Source: Corynespora cassiicola
Taxonomy: Eukaryota > Ascomycota > Dothideomycetes > Pleosporales > Corynesporascaceae
Assembly (NCBI GenBank): GCA_022059125.1
Contig: JAEUWY010000020.1
Coordinates: forward strand, 2,666,001-2,730,000
Reading direction: 5' to 3'
Length of the DNA stretch: 64,000 nt
Part shown: piece after piece, positions 38,501 through 50,592 of the stretch
Layout: each line of letters begins with the position of its first letter
Position numbering within the stretch: position 1 is the stretch's first letter
The notes under the pieces: model-generated
Database searches by the model: none
What the model saw: the letters and a program-made list of their open reading frames with translations, nothing else
What the model was told of the DNA's origin: nothing
Made by a program: the position numbers and the translations under genes

Positions 38501-40918
38501 ATATTTATAGTTTTAGATTTTTAAGGCGCGTATAACCTAATATATATAAAAAAAATAAAAAATAAAAAACAGTATTCTAAACGCAGTATAAGTATTATAA
38601 ATATTTTACAATATTATTTAGTTTTACTAACGCACTTGCGATATATTAAATACTTATTAATAATATATTAAAAATATATTTAAATATATTTATTATTATA
38701 TATTTAAATAATATTTTAGTTTTTTTTTAAAAACTTTAAAAAACATATTTAGTATATATAAATAGTACTAAAATATTTAAAAAAAAATAGAGCTACGATT
38801 TAAACTAGAAAAATATAAATTTTATAAAAAAAAAGTTAAATTTTTAAAATATATTATAGAAAAATATAAAATTAAAATTAGTTTAAAAAAAATTAAAATA
38901 GTTAAAAACTAGCTAATACTAAAAAACGTTAAAAATATATAATTTTTTTTAAAATTCTGTAATTTTAACAGACAGTTTATTAATTACTATTTAAAAAAAA
39001 TACTACTACTTATAAAATTAATAAAAAAAAATATATTATTTAAGTAGAATATAAACTAATAATAAGCTTTTAAAATACTTAAAAAAACAAATATATTACT
39101 ATTAGTTTTTATATTTTTTATTAGTAAAAAACTTTTACATATAGAAACAGATATATTAAACTTAGTAATAAAAATATATATTAGTTAAAAAAAAAATACT
39201 TAATTATTTACTATTTAAAAAAGTTTAGCGGAGCTAAAAAAAACTAAAATATTTATAATTAAAAACTATTTACTATTATAAATTTTTTTAAATACTAGAG
39301 AATTTACGCAGAAAGCTGTTTAGAATTTATAGTATACTTAAATTATAAAAGTTTAATAATATTTATAATAACTAAACTATTAAACTAATAATATACTAAA
39401 TAGAGTAAAAAACTAAAATAGTATAAATTTAAAATAATTTATATACTAGGTAAAAAAAACAGAAAAATAGATATTTTAAATTAAAAAATAAATATTATAA
39501 AAACTAAGTTAATAAATAAGGCTGTTATTTTTAAGTAAACGCTAGATAGTACTTTAAAACTAGCACGCAGTATTAACTTTATTATAATAATATATTAATA
39601 AATACTAAAAAAAGCTTTATTAAACTATTATTTAATAGTATTATAAAAATCTGTTATACAGATACTTAAATATTAAATAAATAATTAAATTAATATAACA
39701 GATATATAATATTTTTAAATTAAAAAATAAAATAACAAAGTTTATTAAAAAATATATAATATGTTAGAAGAATAAATATAGTATACACGTTTAATATAAA
39801 AAACTATAAGCTGTAGAAATACTAAATAAACTTTAAATAAATATTACTATAAACTTTATTATTAAACTACTAATATTTTATAACTTAGTTTTTAAAATAT
39901 TTTATAATACTATTTTAGTAGTTATATACAGATTTATAAAATACGTAAAAATAATTTTATTTAAAAATAACTATACTATACTAAAACTAGTATAAATTAT
40001 TTTAAATTATATAGTTAGATATTATAGATTATTTTAATTAATTATTAGTAATAGAAATAAACTTTTTATATTAAACTATTAAATAATACTAATATTAGCT
40101 ATTAAAATTAAAAAAAAATTATTAATAGTATACTATCTATAAACAGACAGTTAAATAGAAAAAAATAATAAACTATAAAAATATATCTACAGATATATAG
40201 CAACTAAAAACAGAATAATTAAATATTATTACTATTTATAGTATAACTTATATTTAATAATTAAATATTATTACTATTTATAGTATAACTTATATTTAAT
40301 AATAAAAAATTAATAATAATAAAGTAATTTTTTATTACGTATTACACAGAATATATCTAAATTTTTTATTACTAAAAATTAAAAAAAAAAAATTAAGCTA
40401 GTTATAAATTAAGTAATAAATAAATTAAAAAAATTATAAAAACTTTATAAATAATTACAGAGGAATATTAAAACAGTATAATATAAAACTATTTTTTATA
40501 TTAACTAAAAATAAAAAAAAGCATCTCAGCTAAAAAAAGAAAATAAAGTGTATTTTTTTTATAAAAAATTTTAAAGTATATTTTTTTATAAAATTCTTTT
40601 AAATAAAATAACTAAATAAGAAATTAAACTACGTTAAAGTTGGACTATTTTTAATTTTAGAATAAAAAAAACTAGTTAACTATAAACTTTAACTCTTTAC
40701 TAATACTAAAATATACTTAGTATTTTATATATTACTATTAAAATCTGTTAACGCCGAAATACTAGTTTAAAAACACTTCTATTATAAAATAGAAAAAAAA
40801 GTTAAATTTAAAATAGAAGCGCTAGTAGACTACTGCAAAATAAAATAAAATAAATTTTATAATAATTATTTTTTATAAAAATAGTTAGTTAAATAAAAAA
40901 AATACTTAGAATTAGAAA
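35561..40918 (+). pseudogene. RIP-damaged gag-pol of gypsy copy E (3' truncated)
   Basis: Collinear with copy B and the intact pol: zinc-knuckle relic (CVEKQTILYKKF-like) near 36440, protease near 37650, RT with YLNN in place of YLDD near 38700, RNase H near 39130-39480, integrase to about 40.3 kb, and the start of the chromodomain before 40918. It contains two short tandem duplications (37321-37382 and 40219-40302). Confidence 0.78.
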
Positions 40919-41079
40919 ATAACCCTAACCCTAACCCTAACCCTAACCCTAACTCCTAACCCTAACCCTAACCCTAACCCTAACCCTAACCCTAACCCTA
41001 ACCCTAACCCTAACCCTAACCCTAACCCTAACCCTAACCCTAACCCTAACCCTAACCCTAACCCTAACCCTAACCCTAA
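40919..41079. repeat. interstitial telomere-type array (CCCTAA)n
   Basis: About 160 bp of head-to-tail CCCTAA repeats (roughly 26-27 units) with one variant unit (CTCCTAA, near 40951-40958). All units have the same orientation. This is the vertebrate/filamentous-fungal telomere repeat. CCCTAA on the plus strand is how a left chromosome end reads, so the array is oriented as the cap of the sequence to its right. It lies between truncated gypsy copy E and the remnant of a Tc1-like element. Confidence 0.97.
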
Positions 41080-41393
41080 AAGCTTAGCTTTTTTTTAGCG
41101 CTTTTATTAGCTGAAAACTTAGAAACACAGCGTAATTTTTCGTAGAATAATAGTTATTTTTAACTAGTATATTACTACTATCAGCTTATTTACTATAAAT
41201 CTAACCTAGTAACTTCTATAATAGTTATTAGAAAAAATAAATACGCTTTTAGATTTATATTTATCTAATTTTTTTTTAGTACTGTTTTAAAAATTAAAAA
41301 ATTACTATTTTTTTATTTTATTTTTATAGCTAGTTTAGTTATAAAGTTATATCAGTTTAGAAATCGTAATTATTTTATAATGTCACCTCTCTG
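41080..41393 (+). mobile_element. right-end remnant of a Tc1-like transposon next to the telomere array
   Basis: The last about 90 bp (tagctagtttagttataaag, then aatgtcacctctctg, then TA at 41394-41395) match the right inverted terminus of the other Tc1-like elements. The sequence inward to the telomere array shows no transposase. The left part of the element is missing and the telomere repeats take its place. Confidence 0.75.
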
Positions 41394-41440
41394 TAATATA
41401 AAAATAATGTAGAAGTTGGTACACTGTACAATTTAATTTC

Positions 41441-43294
41441 TTACCACTGAGGCTTTGAAATAGTAACTAGTAAGTCCTCTCCGTCTTCTGGGCCCATTAT
41501 TCCAATACAAGGTGTGCAGGTGTTCATCTTAGGCATTATGCTGCCTGTTGATTCGACCTTCGGTAACCGCACTTGGAACTTACCAAGTGCTAAAGCCACG
41601 AAGGTGAGTACCTCTTTCTGAGCGAGAGCTCTTCCAGGGCATAAGGTGTTTCCACCACCAAATGGCTTGTAATGAGAGCTCTTGTGTAATGCTGGGTTTC
41701 TAAGAAAACGCTCGTGATTGAATTGGTGCGACTCGTTTCCAAACAGGGTCTCGTCAAGCATCATTTGCCGGTATGGAATGATCATTCGTGAACCCTTCCG
41801 AAGCATGAAGCGTCCAATGCGCGCATTTTCAAGCACAAATCGTACGGAGGTGGATGCGGACGTGATGCGAAGTGACTCATGGTAGACTGCCACAAGCGTC
41901 GGGCAATTTTGGAGATGATTCGCAAGCTCGTTGCTGGACAGCGAACACGGCGCTTCATATGTAACATAAGGCTTTATCTCCTCAAGTATGATATTTCGGA
42001 GTTCATTATTATTGAGGACCTCAGTAAGCATCCAAAATGATGCCTTCCAAGCGTTTGCGTTGATGCTATGAAAGTTCAGCATAATAAGATTATGGCCGAG
42101 GATATAGGGACGCCGACTTACACCCAGTAAAACAGCAATACAAGGGTTCCCATATCGGCTGATCCAATTCCGTTAGCGCGCATGGCGGACTCTATTTGCT
42201 GGATTACTAGTGAAGCATCTGACCGTTGGTCTTTGGGCAGATCAAAATATTTCCTCAAGGCTTGTACAGCAACAGCTTTGGAGGTCGCAACATCATGTGC
42301 GAAGATCTCAGGAATCTTGTAAGGTAGTTTCCAGCTACTTTCATCAAACGCGTAAAACGATTTAAAGAGGTTTGGCTCAAGGTCCAACAGAGCCTTGCCG
42401 AAAAAGGAGCGCGTGGCACCTTCCAGAAGGACGTGCTGCGACCATTTTAGGAGAGACACAGTGTACCCACAGCTGTTTTTTGCCAAAATTTGCTCTTCGG
42501 GGATTCCTTCCCAACTCATTCGCGTATTGACTGTTTCAAGAAGAACCTGCAGTAGTGTCTCGGAATTATGGCCTGGGTTGAGGAATAGTCGGAAAAGTAG
42601 GACGCAGACCTCCTTTAATGGCTTACCTTGCCAATTGCTTAGTCCCAAACTCGGATCAATTGGGGGTTCCCCCTTTTCCGATGTCAAAACTGGGCTGAAC
42701 ATTGCTTTAACGGAGGGTCGTGATGCACCGAATTGTAGCATCAGGTCATTGATCCAAGGATCCATAGAGAATTGGTCGCTCTTGTAGATCATAGATGTGT
42801 CCAATGCCGAAGTGATAACGTAAACAGTTTCTCCCATGATAATAAGCTTAAAAGGCTCCCTCGAATTCCCGAAATAAAGCCTACTGAATATGAGCGGAGT
42901 GATTGACGTTTGATGGCCAAAAGTGGCAAGGTAAGTTATGTTGTACATAATAGGAATAAAAAACAGCAGCGAGTCCTTATATCAAAGAGATTTATGCTTG
43001 CCTTGCACGGTTCACAGTTCCCTCAGCATTCCGAAAAAAGGGCATAGTATGCCCAATGACTGTATACCGAGTTTATCAGCCTTAATCACTAATTGAGAGT
43101 GAATTTTGCATACATGGTACCAGGTATGGGAACATCTTTGGCTCTTCCGGGTGTAGACGAGGGTATACTACAAATGTCCAAAGGAGCCACAATGCCCAGG
43201 CGGACATACATAGTATAACGAATATAAGCCACCTAAGACAAGGTGTTGATAATTCTTCAGAGAACCCTGCTTTTGTTTTTGCGAGTACATCCAT
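41441..43294 (-). CDS. cytochrome P450, CYP7/CYP8-like (steroid/oxysterol hydroxylase-like)
   Basis: Heme-thiolate monooxygenase, probably anchored in the ER membrane. I assemble four exons: 43294-43114, 43059-43002, 42883-42122 and 42065-41441. Introns 1 and 3 are GT-AG. Intron 2 (43001-42884) needs a GC-AG splice (AG/GCAAGC donor). The joined frame gives 541 aa, the normal length, and restores YLVPFIGHT and LLFYWVINANAW across junctions. Visible features: N-terminal membrane anchor (about residues 21-45), an I-helix lacking the usual AGxDT Thr and carrying Asn instead, ESLR (about 397-400), and heme loop FGGGNTLCPG with Cys about 476. The Thr-less I-helix followed by A..FW is typical of CYP7/CYP8 families. 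A fungal steroid or fatty-acid-derived substrate is inferred from that and from the two neighbouring 3-beta-HSD-like genes. It is the gene nearest the telomere array and is divergent from the ABC gene. Confidence 0.9.
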
Positions 43295-44322
43295 GTTTCC
43301 AGACGAGTTGTATAGGGTGTTGCAGGTCAAACTATGTTCGCAGGAAGAGATGTATGAAAATTGGCTACGTGGCTTTGATAGTAGTAGTGGAATAACATAG
43401 AGGCTATACACAGATATAAATGGGGGTTTTTATGGAATTCATCTCACTATGTGCCAGAATCATCCGCTAAAAGGGGAAACATCTCCATTCCTCAGCGCTT
43501 ACTCGCTCTAGAGGCGATATATAAAACATACCTGGAAGTATAGCGCTAAATATGTGGGTCATCACAGCCAATAGCATGTCGACCTTTAATTACTTTAAGT
43601 AATCTATGTGGCGTAACGACACGTCAACGATCGAGGGCTATGTTCATGCAGTCATTCCGGACTGTGCTACACAATTGACCAACTTTCCGTACATGCTAAT
43701 GTAGCTGGACATGGATAATAATTAGCGGCGCTTAATGTTATATTTAAGGTCCACAAGAAATTTCGTCGAAACGTTGGCTAGCAGGTGATTGGCTTGTCTA
43801 TACATGTTTCGGGAACTAATCAGATTGTCGGGCCATCATCGTGCATATGATTAATCCTTCAAGAGACAGGCTGTCTCTTGACCATCGTGTCCAAGATAGG
43901 AAAGTAGCACAAGGCACTAAATATATATTCGAGAAGTGAGATAGAGGCTTGGCAATATCGGGTGTACAGGGGGTAGGCGAGGGCTAGAGGTCTTGAGTTG
44001 CGCCATCGCCTCTCGCGAGATAATCGGCTGCATGGCACAGCACAAAGGATTCTCGCCGCAGAAAGCACGGTCAGGAACATCTCACGCTCGCACCTTTTCA
44101 GACCGGCTTGCCCCGGCGCTCGTCCGCGATAGGAATGGCTAGACACATCGGATTACTGCGCCAATGCCGGCGTCGGTTGCGGCTAAGATCTTTACAGCTG
44201 CTTGGCCCTGCACCGCCCTTGCATGCTTCCTAAGCCCTCCTTCGAGGCCCTCATTCTCAGGCCCTCGAGAAGCTACGTACGGTAAACTCTTTCTCATACT
44301 CCTCCATCCTAATACAGCATAA
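43295..44322. promoter_or_regulatory. divergent intergenic region between P450 and ABC transporter
   Basis: About 1.0 kb separating the start codons of the divergent P450 (minus) and ABC transporter (plus), so a shared bidirectional promoter is likely. A TATA-like TTTATATC on the minus strand lies near 43410-43417. A tatataaaa stretch is at about 43520. The minus-strand open frames here (for example 43859-44146) show no family features and are not called as genes. No operator could be assigned. Confidence 0.5.
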
Positions 44323-47300
44323 ATGAAAAAAATGTCAAAATACGTGCACCTCGATGCATCAACTTCCAAGTCGAATGCGCGCCCTGACCTGGACCCCACA
44401 AGCGACTGTTTCAGCTCTATGGCGTGGTTCGAAGAGCTTGCCACTCTAAAAAACAGCGACGATGTTTCATACAAGCCAAAGCGCGGCGGATTTCTTTTCA
44501 GTAACCTCGATGTGTACGGTTCTTCGGAAGCGGATGATTATCTCGAAACCTTCGGCAACGCACCGGTGCGATTCTTTAGGTCAATAGCCAAATTGTTTGG
44601 GAGAAATAAAACTACCCGAGTCAAGATCCTGGCTGGATTTGAAGGCTTCGTCAATGATGGGGAGATGTTAGTGGTTCTTGGTCGACCCGGTAGTGGTTGC
44701 ACTACCCTACTAAAAACGCTTGCTGGAGAAACGAGAGCGCTCTGGATTGGAAATGATTCAGAAATTTCGTATCAAGGTAGAGTTTATGATCTATCCACAC
44801 CTCAAGAAATAATTATTAAAGACATACCAGGGATAACTCCCGAAGCCATGAAGACAGAATTCTGTGGCGAGTGCATCTATATGGCCGAACTAGATGTCCA
44901 CTTTGCAGAGTTGACGGTGTTGGAAACATTGAAATTCGCAGCGGCTTGTCGGGCCCCGAAGAACATTATAAAAGGAACAACACCAAAGGCCTATATCGAA
45001 CACATCACCAATGCCATGCTCTCTATTTTCAAGCTAGATGGAGCCAAAAATACTCCCCTGGGCGATGCTATGATTCGCGGAGTTAGTGGAGGTGAAAAGA
45101 AGCGTGTCAGTATCGCTGAAGCGTTCATGTCTCTTTCGCCAATACAATTCTGGGACAACAGCACCCGGGGTCTAGACAGTGCAACTGCTCTTGACTGCGT
45201 TCGCAGCTTTCGGGCTTTTAGTCAGACTAATAACGCTACGATTACTGTCAGTCTTTACCAGGCATCACAAGATATATTAGATTGCTTTGATCGGGTTACT
45301 GTTCTCTATGAAGGGAGGCAGATATTCTTTGGCACTTGGCCAGACGCGCTTGAGTACTTTCACGGCTTAGGCTTTGACCGCCCTGCTCGGCTTACAACAG
45401 GAGATTTTCTCACGGCACTGACGAACCCCCAAGAAGCTAGTTTGTTCGTCCGACACGAATTTGTTGGAAAAGTCCCTGTCACAGCAGAAGATTTTGCGTC
45501 TGCATGGAAACATAGCATTGAACGCCAAAAAAATCTCCAACAAATGAGCCATCTTCGTGATGAATTTTGCGGCCGGCGAAATGGCTTGGAGGAATACCGC
45601 CAGGCAAGAGCCACAGAAAAGCACTCGCACGTGTAAGTCTTGAGTCGCCTCCTATTTGAAATATGAAATTCCTAACGCAACATGACTTAGTGGGATATCT
45701 TCGCCCTACACAATTCCACTCTCAGAGCAGGTCCATCTATGCTTGGTGCGTGGCTTTCGCAGACTCCGAAACAATATCGCTGTCCCAATATCGTATGTCA
45801 TCGGAAACGTCATTATGGCTATCATTGTTGGTAGTGTCTTTTTGAACCTCGGAGATTCGGCGGATGCTGTGACTCAGCGAACAATTCTTCTTTTCTTTGC
45901 AATTTTAATCAACGCCTTTATGAGCGCAGCAGAGGTAAGATAATCGCAGATCGTATTTCACTAAATCTCGAACTAATCGGATACACAGGTCTTGTCCGTC
46001 TGGGATCAGAGACCTATAGTTGAAAAGCAAGCTAGGAGAGCTCTCTACCATCCTGTTGCCGAAGCGATATCTGCGATTATCTGTGATCTCCCGGCGAAGC
46101 TATCGGCATCCATACTCTTCAACATTGTTCTGTACTTCATGGCCAACTTAAGACAGACACCTCAGGCTTTCTTCACCTTCTGGTTTTTCACGTTTGTGTG
46201 TCAAATGTCAATGTCCATGTTCTACAGGTGTGACGGATCAATTCATCGGACGCTTGAAGCCAGTATGGTACCAATTGGCGTTCTCATCATGCTTGCCATC
46301 ATCTATACTGGATTTGTTATCCCAATACCATATATGAAACCCTGGCTCTCATGGTTTCGCCACATCAATCCAGTGGCGTACGCCTTTGAAAGTTTAATGG
46401 TCAACGAGGTAAGACGTGGGAAACTTTTGAAAAAATTGGAAGAAAATCTAATTTGTTAAAGTTTCATGGACGAGACTTCGAATGCGCCCGCTACATTCCT
46501 GATGGAACTTCTTACGAAAACGAATCAAATCTCTTCAAAAGCTGTGTGGCAACTACCATTGCCCCTGGAGCGCGTTTCCTCAATGGGGATGAGTATTTAC
46601 ACAAAGTTTACAGATACAGCTACTCACATCTTTGGAGGTACGTCCTTTGCTTTCACAGAAACTAGACAGCATCTAATCAGATTGATTCCGTTAATTGCAA
46701 GCTGACGAAAATAGGAATCTTGGTATTTTGTTTGGGTTTACTATCGTGTTCTTTGCAGTCCATCTTTGGTCTAGCGAGAAATTTGAGACACAGAAGCCCA
46801 GAGGAGATATTTCCCTTTTCCCTCGCAATAAATGTCCCCCTAAATTACAGAGTGACGAGGAGTCTGGTCCTGCACCGTTCGTCCAGCCTGCAACAGAAAC
46901 ACGGATTTCTTCAGATGCGGGATTGGTGAAACAGAAGTCAACTCTCCACTGGGAGAATGTGTCTTTCCAATTGTCCCTGAATAAACGCGAGAAGAAAACT
47001 ATCCTGACTGATATCGATGGATGGGTCAAGCCCGGCACATTGACCGCTCTTATGGGAGCGACGGGTGCAGGAAAAACGAGTCTGCTTGATGTCATTGCTC
47101 AGAGAACGACTCAAGGAAGTATCATTGGGGATATTATGGTCGACGGCCGACCACGTGATACAAGTTTCCAACGGTCAACAGGGTATGCACAGCAAAACGA
47201 CATTCACCTTCGAACCACTACTGTTAGAGAAGCTTTGCATTTTAGTGCACTACTTAGGCAGCCAAAGGTGCTATCAACAGCTTCCAAGATTGCCTATGCC

Positions 47301-48917
47301 GAAAGAGTGCTTGACCTGCTTGGAATGAGGTCATATGCGGACGCTGTTGTTGGTGTGCCTGGAGATGGTTTAAGCCCAGAACGACGCAAGCGCCTCACAA
47401 TCGCGGTCGAGTTAGCAGCTCGTCCTACTACTGCATTATTTCTCGACGAACCAACTTCAGGCCTGGATAGCCAGACAGCATTCATTATCTGCAACCTACT
47501 CCGAGACCTTGCTCACCGAAATGGACAAGCTATTATGTGTACTATACATCAGCCTTCAGCCGCGCTCCTTGGCATGTTCGACCAGCTATTGCTCATCGAT
47601 AAGGGAAAAACAGTTTACTTTGGTTCTCTTGGGCAAAAAATGGATCCAATGATTCGATATTTTGAGGATAAAGGAGCTCGAGATTGTCGTCCTGGAGAAA
47701 ACCCTGCCGAATGGATCATGGATATCACCGGGGGGGTGCCTGTATCTTCTGCAAAACAAATCGACTGGCACGAAACATGGAGAAACTCCGATGAACGAAA
47801 ATCTATTAGACAAAATTTGGTCAAGATGAGGGAAGGCTTGCAGCAAAAGGAAGCCCCCGAAGCATCAAGCAGCGAATACGCAACACCATTCTGGACACAA
47901 TTCAGGGTCCTTACATACCGGACATTCGTTGAATACTGGCGGACTCCTGGAGCAGTCTACGCAAAATTAATGTTCTATTTAGCTGCTTCTTTCATGATAG
48001 GAGTATCCTGCTTCCGATCTCCCAACTCACTCCAAGGCCTGCAGAACCAAATGTTCTCAATCTTTCTTCTGTTCACAACATTTAGCAACATCTTACAGCA
48101 GATTGTACCACAATTTGCTGCACGCAGAGCTCTTTTTGAAGCCCGTGAGTTTCCCTCCAAGACCTTCTCGTGGCAAGCTTTTGTTTCCGCGAGTATCGTC
48201 GTTGAGGCAGCATGGCAAACACTGTTAGCAACGATATCTTTCGTGCTGTTTTACTACCTGACCGGCATGAATCGCAACACCATCGACTCTGATCGCGATG
48301 AGAGGGCAACTCTGATGCTTCTATTCTTCGTCGCCTTCTTTGTCTTCACACAGTCTCTATCCCATCTCCTTGCAGCGGCAATTGAAGTGCCGCAAACTGC
48401 CGTCAACATGGGAAACCCAATATTCTATCTTACCATTATCTTTTGTGGAGCTTTGGTACCAAAAAATTCCCTTCCACGCTTTTGGATCTTTATGTATCGA
48501 GTATCTCCCCTCACCTATCTCATGCGCGGTATGTTCACTGTCGGTGTTGCTGGACGGCCTGTATCCTGTAGTCCATCTGAGATGATCTACGTTCCACCCA
48601 CAAATGGTTCATCGACTGTGAGCCCTCCTGACAACAGAACTTGTGGGGAATGGCTCGAAGATTTCACAGTATTTTCGGGCGGAGCTGTATTGAATCCAGA
48701 CGCCAAGGCAGTGTGCGAATATTGCCCTATGAAAGATACTGCCCAGTTCCTGGCTATCTTCAATATGGACTATGGAAAACGATGGGAAGACTTTGGGATT
48801 ATCATGGCATATATTATTTTTAACTGGACAGCTACGTTCGCGTTATACTGGCTAGTCAGGGTTCCTAAGAAGCGAAAGGCAAGCTCGAGGAGTGAAAAAG
48901 ACAAGACGACAGCGTAG
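44323..48917 (+). CDS. PDR-type (ABCG full-size) ABC transporter
   Basis: Plasma-membrane drug/lipid exporter of the fungal pleiotropic drug resistance family, with (NBD-TMD)x2 order. Five exons: 44323-45632, 45691-45934, 45989-46408, 46462-46637 and 46715-48917. All four introns are GT-AG (53-77 nt) and the joins restore family sequence (SSPYTIPLSEQ, AAEVLSVWDQRP, LMVNEFHGRDF, HLWRNLGILFG). The product is about 1450 aa, the usual PDR length. NBD1: degenerate Walker A GRPGSGCTTLL (120-130), signature VSGGEKKR (254-261), Walker B PIQFWD. NBD2: canonical GATGAGKT (831-838), LSPERRKR (about 936) and ALFLDEP (957-963). That asymmetry is normal for PDR proteins. A second in-frame Met at codon 4 is an alternative start. 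The likely role here is export of the locus product or resistance to it; the substrate is inferred only from context. Confidence 0.95.
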
Positions 48918-49434
48918 GGAAGCCCTTGACGATTAATTTCTGAATTTTTACATTTCTTTTTTCTAGCCTCTTCAAAAAATTCAACCCTAGTTCGAAAACT
49001 GTACCCAACTTGAGCGAAGCGTTGTTTGCTGTCTGTCTAGTAATTCTGACGATTAAACGTGTGCACGATACAGTTCTCGTTTCAAGGTACCTTTACTTAC
49101 CCCCAAGAACTCCAAGAATACTGAATATCCTGTGAGCTTTTATCTACGTGCTGAAGGTTAATGGAGAAAGCTACCTACCTAGGTGGGTACCACACTGCCA
49201 GCCGACGGAAGAAGCTGGCGTTGCGCGGAACGCCTGCAGTAATTATGCACAACAAAAAAGCAATCAATATCCCAGGATAAATAAGTATCACGCCAAACTC
49301 ATGCAGAATCTAATTTGTACTACCGAAACGTTGCACAGGCCCTTATTAGCGGTTCTGGACTGTAGTTTTACTTGCAACACCTGTATTCTTAGAATTGCGC
49401 ACTCAGCTGCTGCGGCATATCGCAACCTAATAGA
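48918..49434. other. intergenic region between convergent ABC transporter and SDR gene
   Basis: The 3' regions of two convergent genes. A T-rich stretch follows the ABC stop (acatttcttttttctag near 48950). The plus-strand open frame from 49148 overlaps the SDR antisense and has no recognisable domain. Nothing else was seen. Confidence 0.5.
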
Positions 49435-50592
49435 CTATGTCTTGAACCATATTTCATTCTCCTTCTTGAGAAACCACTCTACAGACCGTACAATTCCCTC
49501 TTCTGTGTCGCAGATCGGTCGATACCCCAGTCTAATCTTTGCCTTTTCTACCGAAATCCTACATCCCGCTTTCATGAATTCTAGATGATGGCGGCTGAGC
49601 TTTAACTCATGCGCTCCAGTGTTGAGGAACCGGCGTAAGGACTCACCAGCTGAGACAGCTGGAATGATTACCCAAAAGGGAAGCTCAATTATGGTCGGGT
49701 TCTTCGTAGACGTAAGGTATCTGTCGCCGGCCGCAATCCAAACCTTGCGCGAGAACTCCCAAAAGCGCATTGGGGAATCATCTGTGACAAAGAAGGCTTC
49801 GCCGTCAACTTTCGTATCTGCAGATGTATGAAGACCATCCAAGAGCGCCTCTGCAGCAAGTACATGTGCTTGCGCCACGTTCGCCGTGTATACCCATTCA
49901 TGAGTGACTTTGTCGGGGCCGATCTGGAATCGAGTTGCCGGGGTATTGACGCATTTAAGCATCTCCGATATCGTCTTCAAGTCACGCTCTCCATAAAGTC
50001 CGCCGATCCGGAGGGATGTTGTCAGCAGTTGACCCTGGTAGTTGCTACCTGCGTGGTTGGTCTTCCTCCCTGTGTTTGCCGCCAGGACGAGAGCATCAGC
50101 AGCCGCCTTTGTACGACCATAAGCACTTATGCCAGTCCGAGAATCCAGAGCATTCAGCTTTACTTCTTCCTCCGTATGCGCCTTGGAGTTCAACCCAGAT
50201 TTGTCCAGCACAGCTTCCACTGAACTTGTATAGACAAATGCTTGAATTGTAGGGGATTCAGTAGCTTGACGAAGGAGCTCCTTTGTAACTTCATAGTTGA
50301 TGTTATATTGAACATCTGGTGGAGCGAATGGCCCTGGAGAAATGGTGTGGATGATGATAGTTGGCTTAGTTTCGTTTAAGAGCTGTTGAACTTGAGTCGC
50401 ATCCGTGACATCGCAAACATGGTAATTAACGCCTTCGCAGGAGTGTTGATGTTTCTTTTGGCTGTGATAAGTCGCAACGACATTTTTACATTGAGGATGC
50501 TTTGCTAGTTCCTCAACCAGAAATGATCCCACGATCCCTGCTCCTCCAGTAACAAGTACTGTCCCCAAGTACTTTTCATCCTCCGAGGTCAT
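49435..50592 (-). CDS. NAD(P)-dependent 3-beta-hydroxysteroid dehydrogenase / epimerase (ERG26-like), copy 1
   Basis: Single-exon gene, 385 aa, of the extended short-chain dehydrogenase family. The Rossmann nucleotide motif TGGAGIVGS is at residues 15-23, the catalytic YGRTK (Tyr158, Lys162) is present, and an upstream YTSS provides the active Ser. The C-terminal half resembles 3-beta-HSD/isomerases and sterol-4-alpha-carboxylate 3-dehydrogenases (VDGEAFFVTDDSPMRFWEF, then a hydrophobic segment around PFWVIIPAVSAG). These enzymes oxidise a 3-beta-hydroxyl on a sterol-like ring, in ERG26 with C4 decarboxylation. A cluster-specific sterol or triterpenoid substrate is inferred. It is convergent with the ABC gene and divergent from the 7TM gene. 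A TATA-like element sits about 40 bp upstream of the ATG. Confidence 0.9.
   Translation of the reverse strand: MTSEDEKYLGTVLVTGGAGIVGSFLVEELAKHPQCKNVVATYHSQKKHQHSCEGVNYHVCDVTDATQVQQLLNETKPTIIIHTISPGPFAPPDVQYNINYEVTKELLRQATESPTIQAFVYTSSVEAVLDKSGLNSKAHTEEEVKLNALDSRTGISAYGRTKAAADALVLAANTGRKTNHAGSNYQGQLLTTSLRIGGLYGERDLKTISEMLKCVNTPATRFQIGPDKVTHEWVYTANVAQAHVLAAEALLDGLHTSADTKVDGEAFFVTDDSPMRFWEFSRKVWIAAGDRYLTSTKNPTIIELPFWVIIPAVSAGESLRRFLNTGAHELKLSRHHLEFMKAGCRISVEKAKIRLGYRPICDTEEGIVRSVEWFLKKENEIWFKT

Larger units (their letters stand above)
35191..40918 (+). mobile_element. gypsy/chromovirus copy E, truncated at the telomere array
   Basis: This plus-orientation element starts with a 5' LTR of the common type (35191-35560) and carries gag, protease, RT, RNase H and integrase relics in order. 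It ends abruptly inside the chromodomain. The last element sequence, tacttagaattagaaaat, corresponds to the YPDSENT part of the intact pol. It is followed without a spacer by CCCTAA repeats. The rest of the element (chromodomain end, antisense ORF, 3' LTR) is absent. It is very strongly RIP-damaged. Confidence 0.88.

Noticed and set aside
1..40918. AT-rich block as mitochondrial DNA or a centromere core
   Set aside because: It contains collinear gypsy and Tc1-like elements with RIP-type substitutions and nuclear-type target duplications, and no mitochondrial genes. A centromeric location cannot be excluded but nothing in the sequence requires it.
42118..43411. P450 N-terminal part as separate or broken genes
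   Set aside because: The apparent breaks are introns: removing 43060-43113, 42884-43001 and 42066-42121 gives one continuous 541-codon frame with normal P450 sequence at each junction.
43859..44474. Two minus-strand open frames upstream of and overlapping the ABC gene start
   Set aside because: No recognisable domain, partly antisense to the ABC N-terminus, and located in a divergent promoter.
45633..46714. Frameshifts in the ABC transporter between its two halves
   Set aside because: Four GT-AG introns of 53-77 nt explain all frame changes and restore PDR family sequence.
49148..49588. Plus-strand 146-codon open frame
   Set aside because: It overlaps the C-terminus of the SDR gene in antisense and has no family features.
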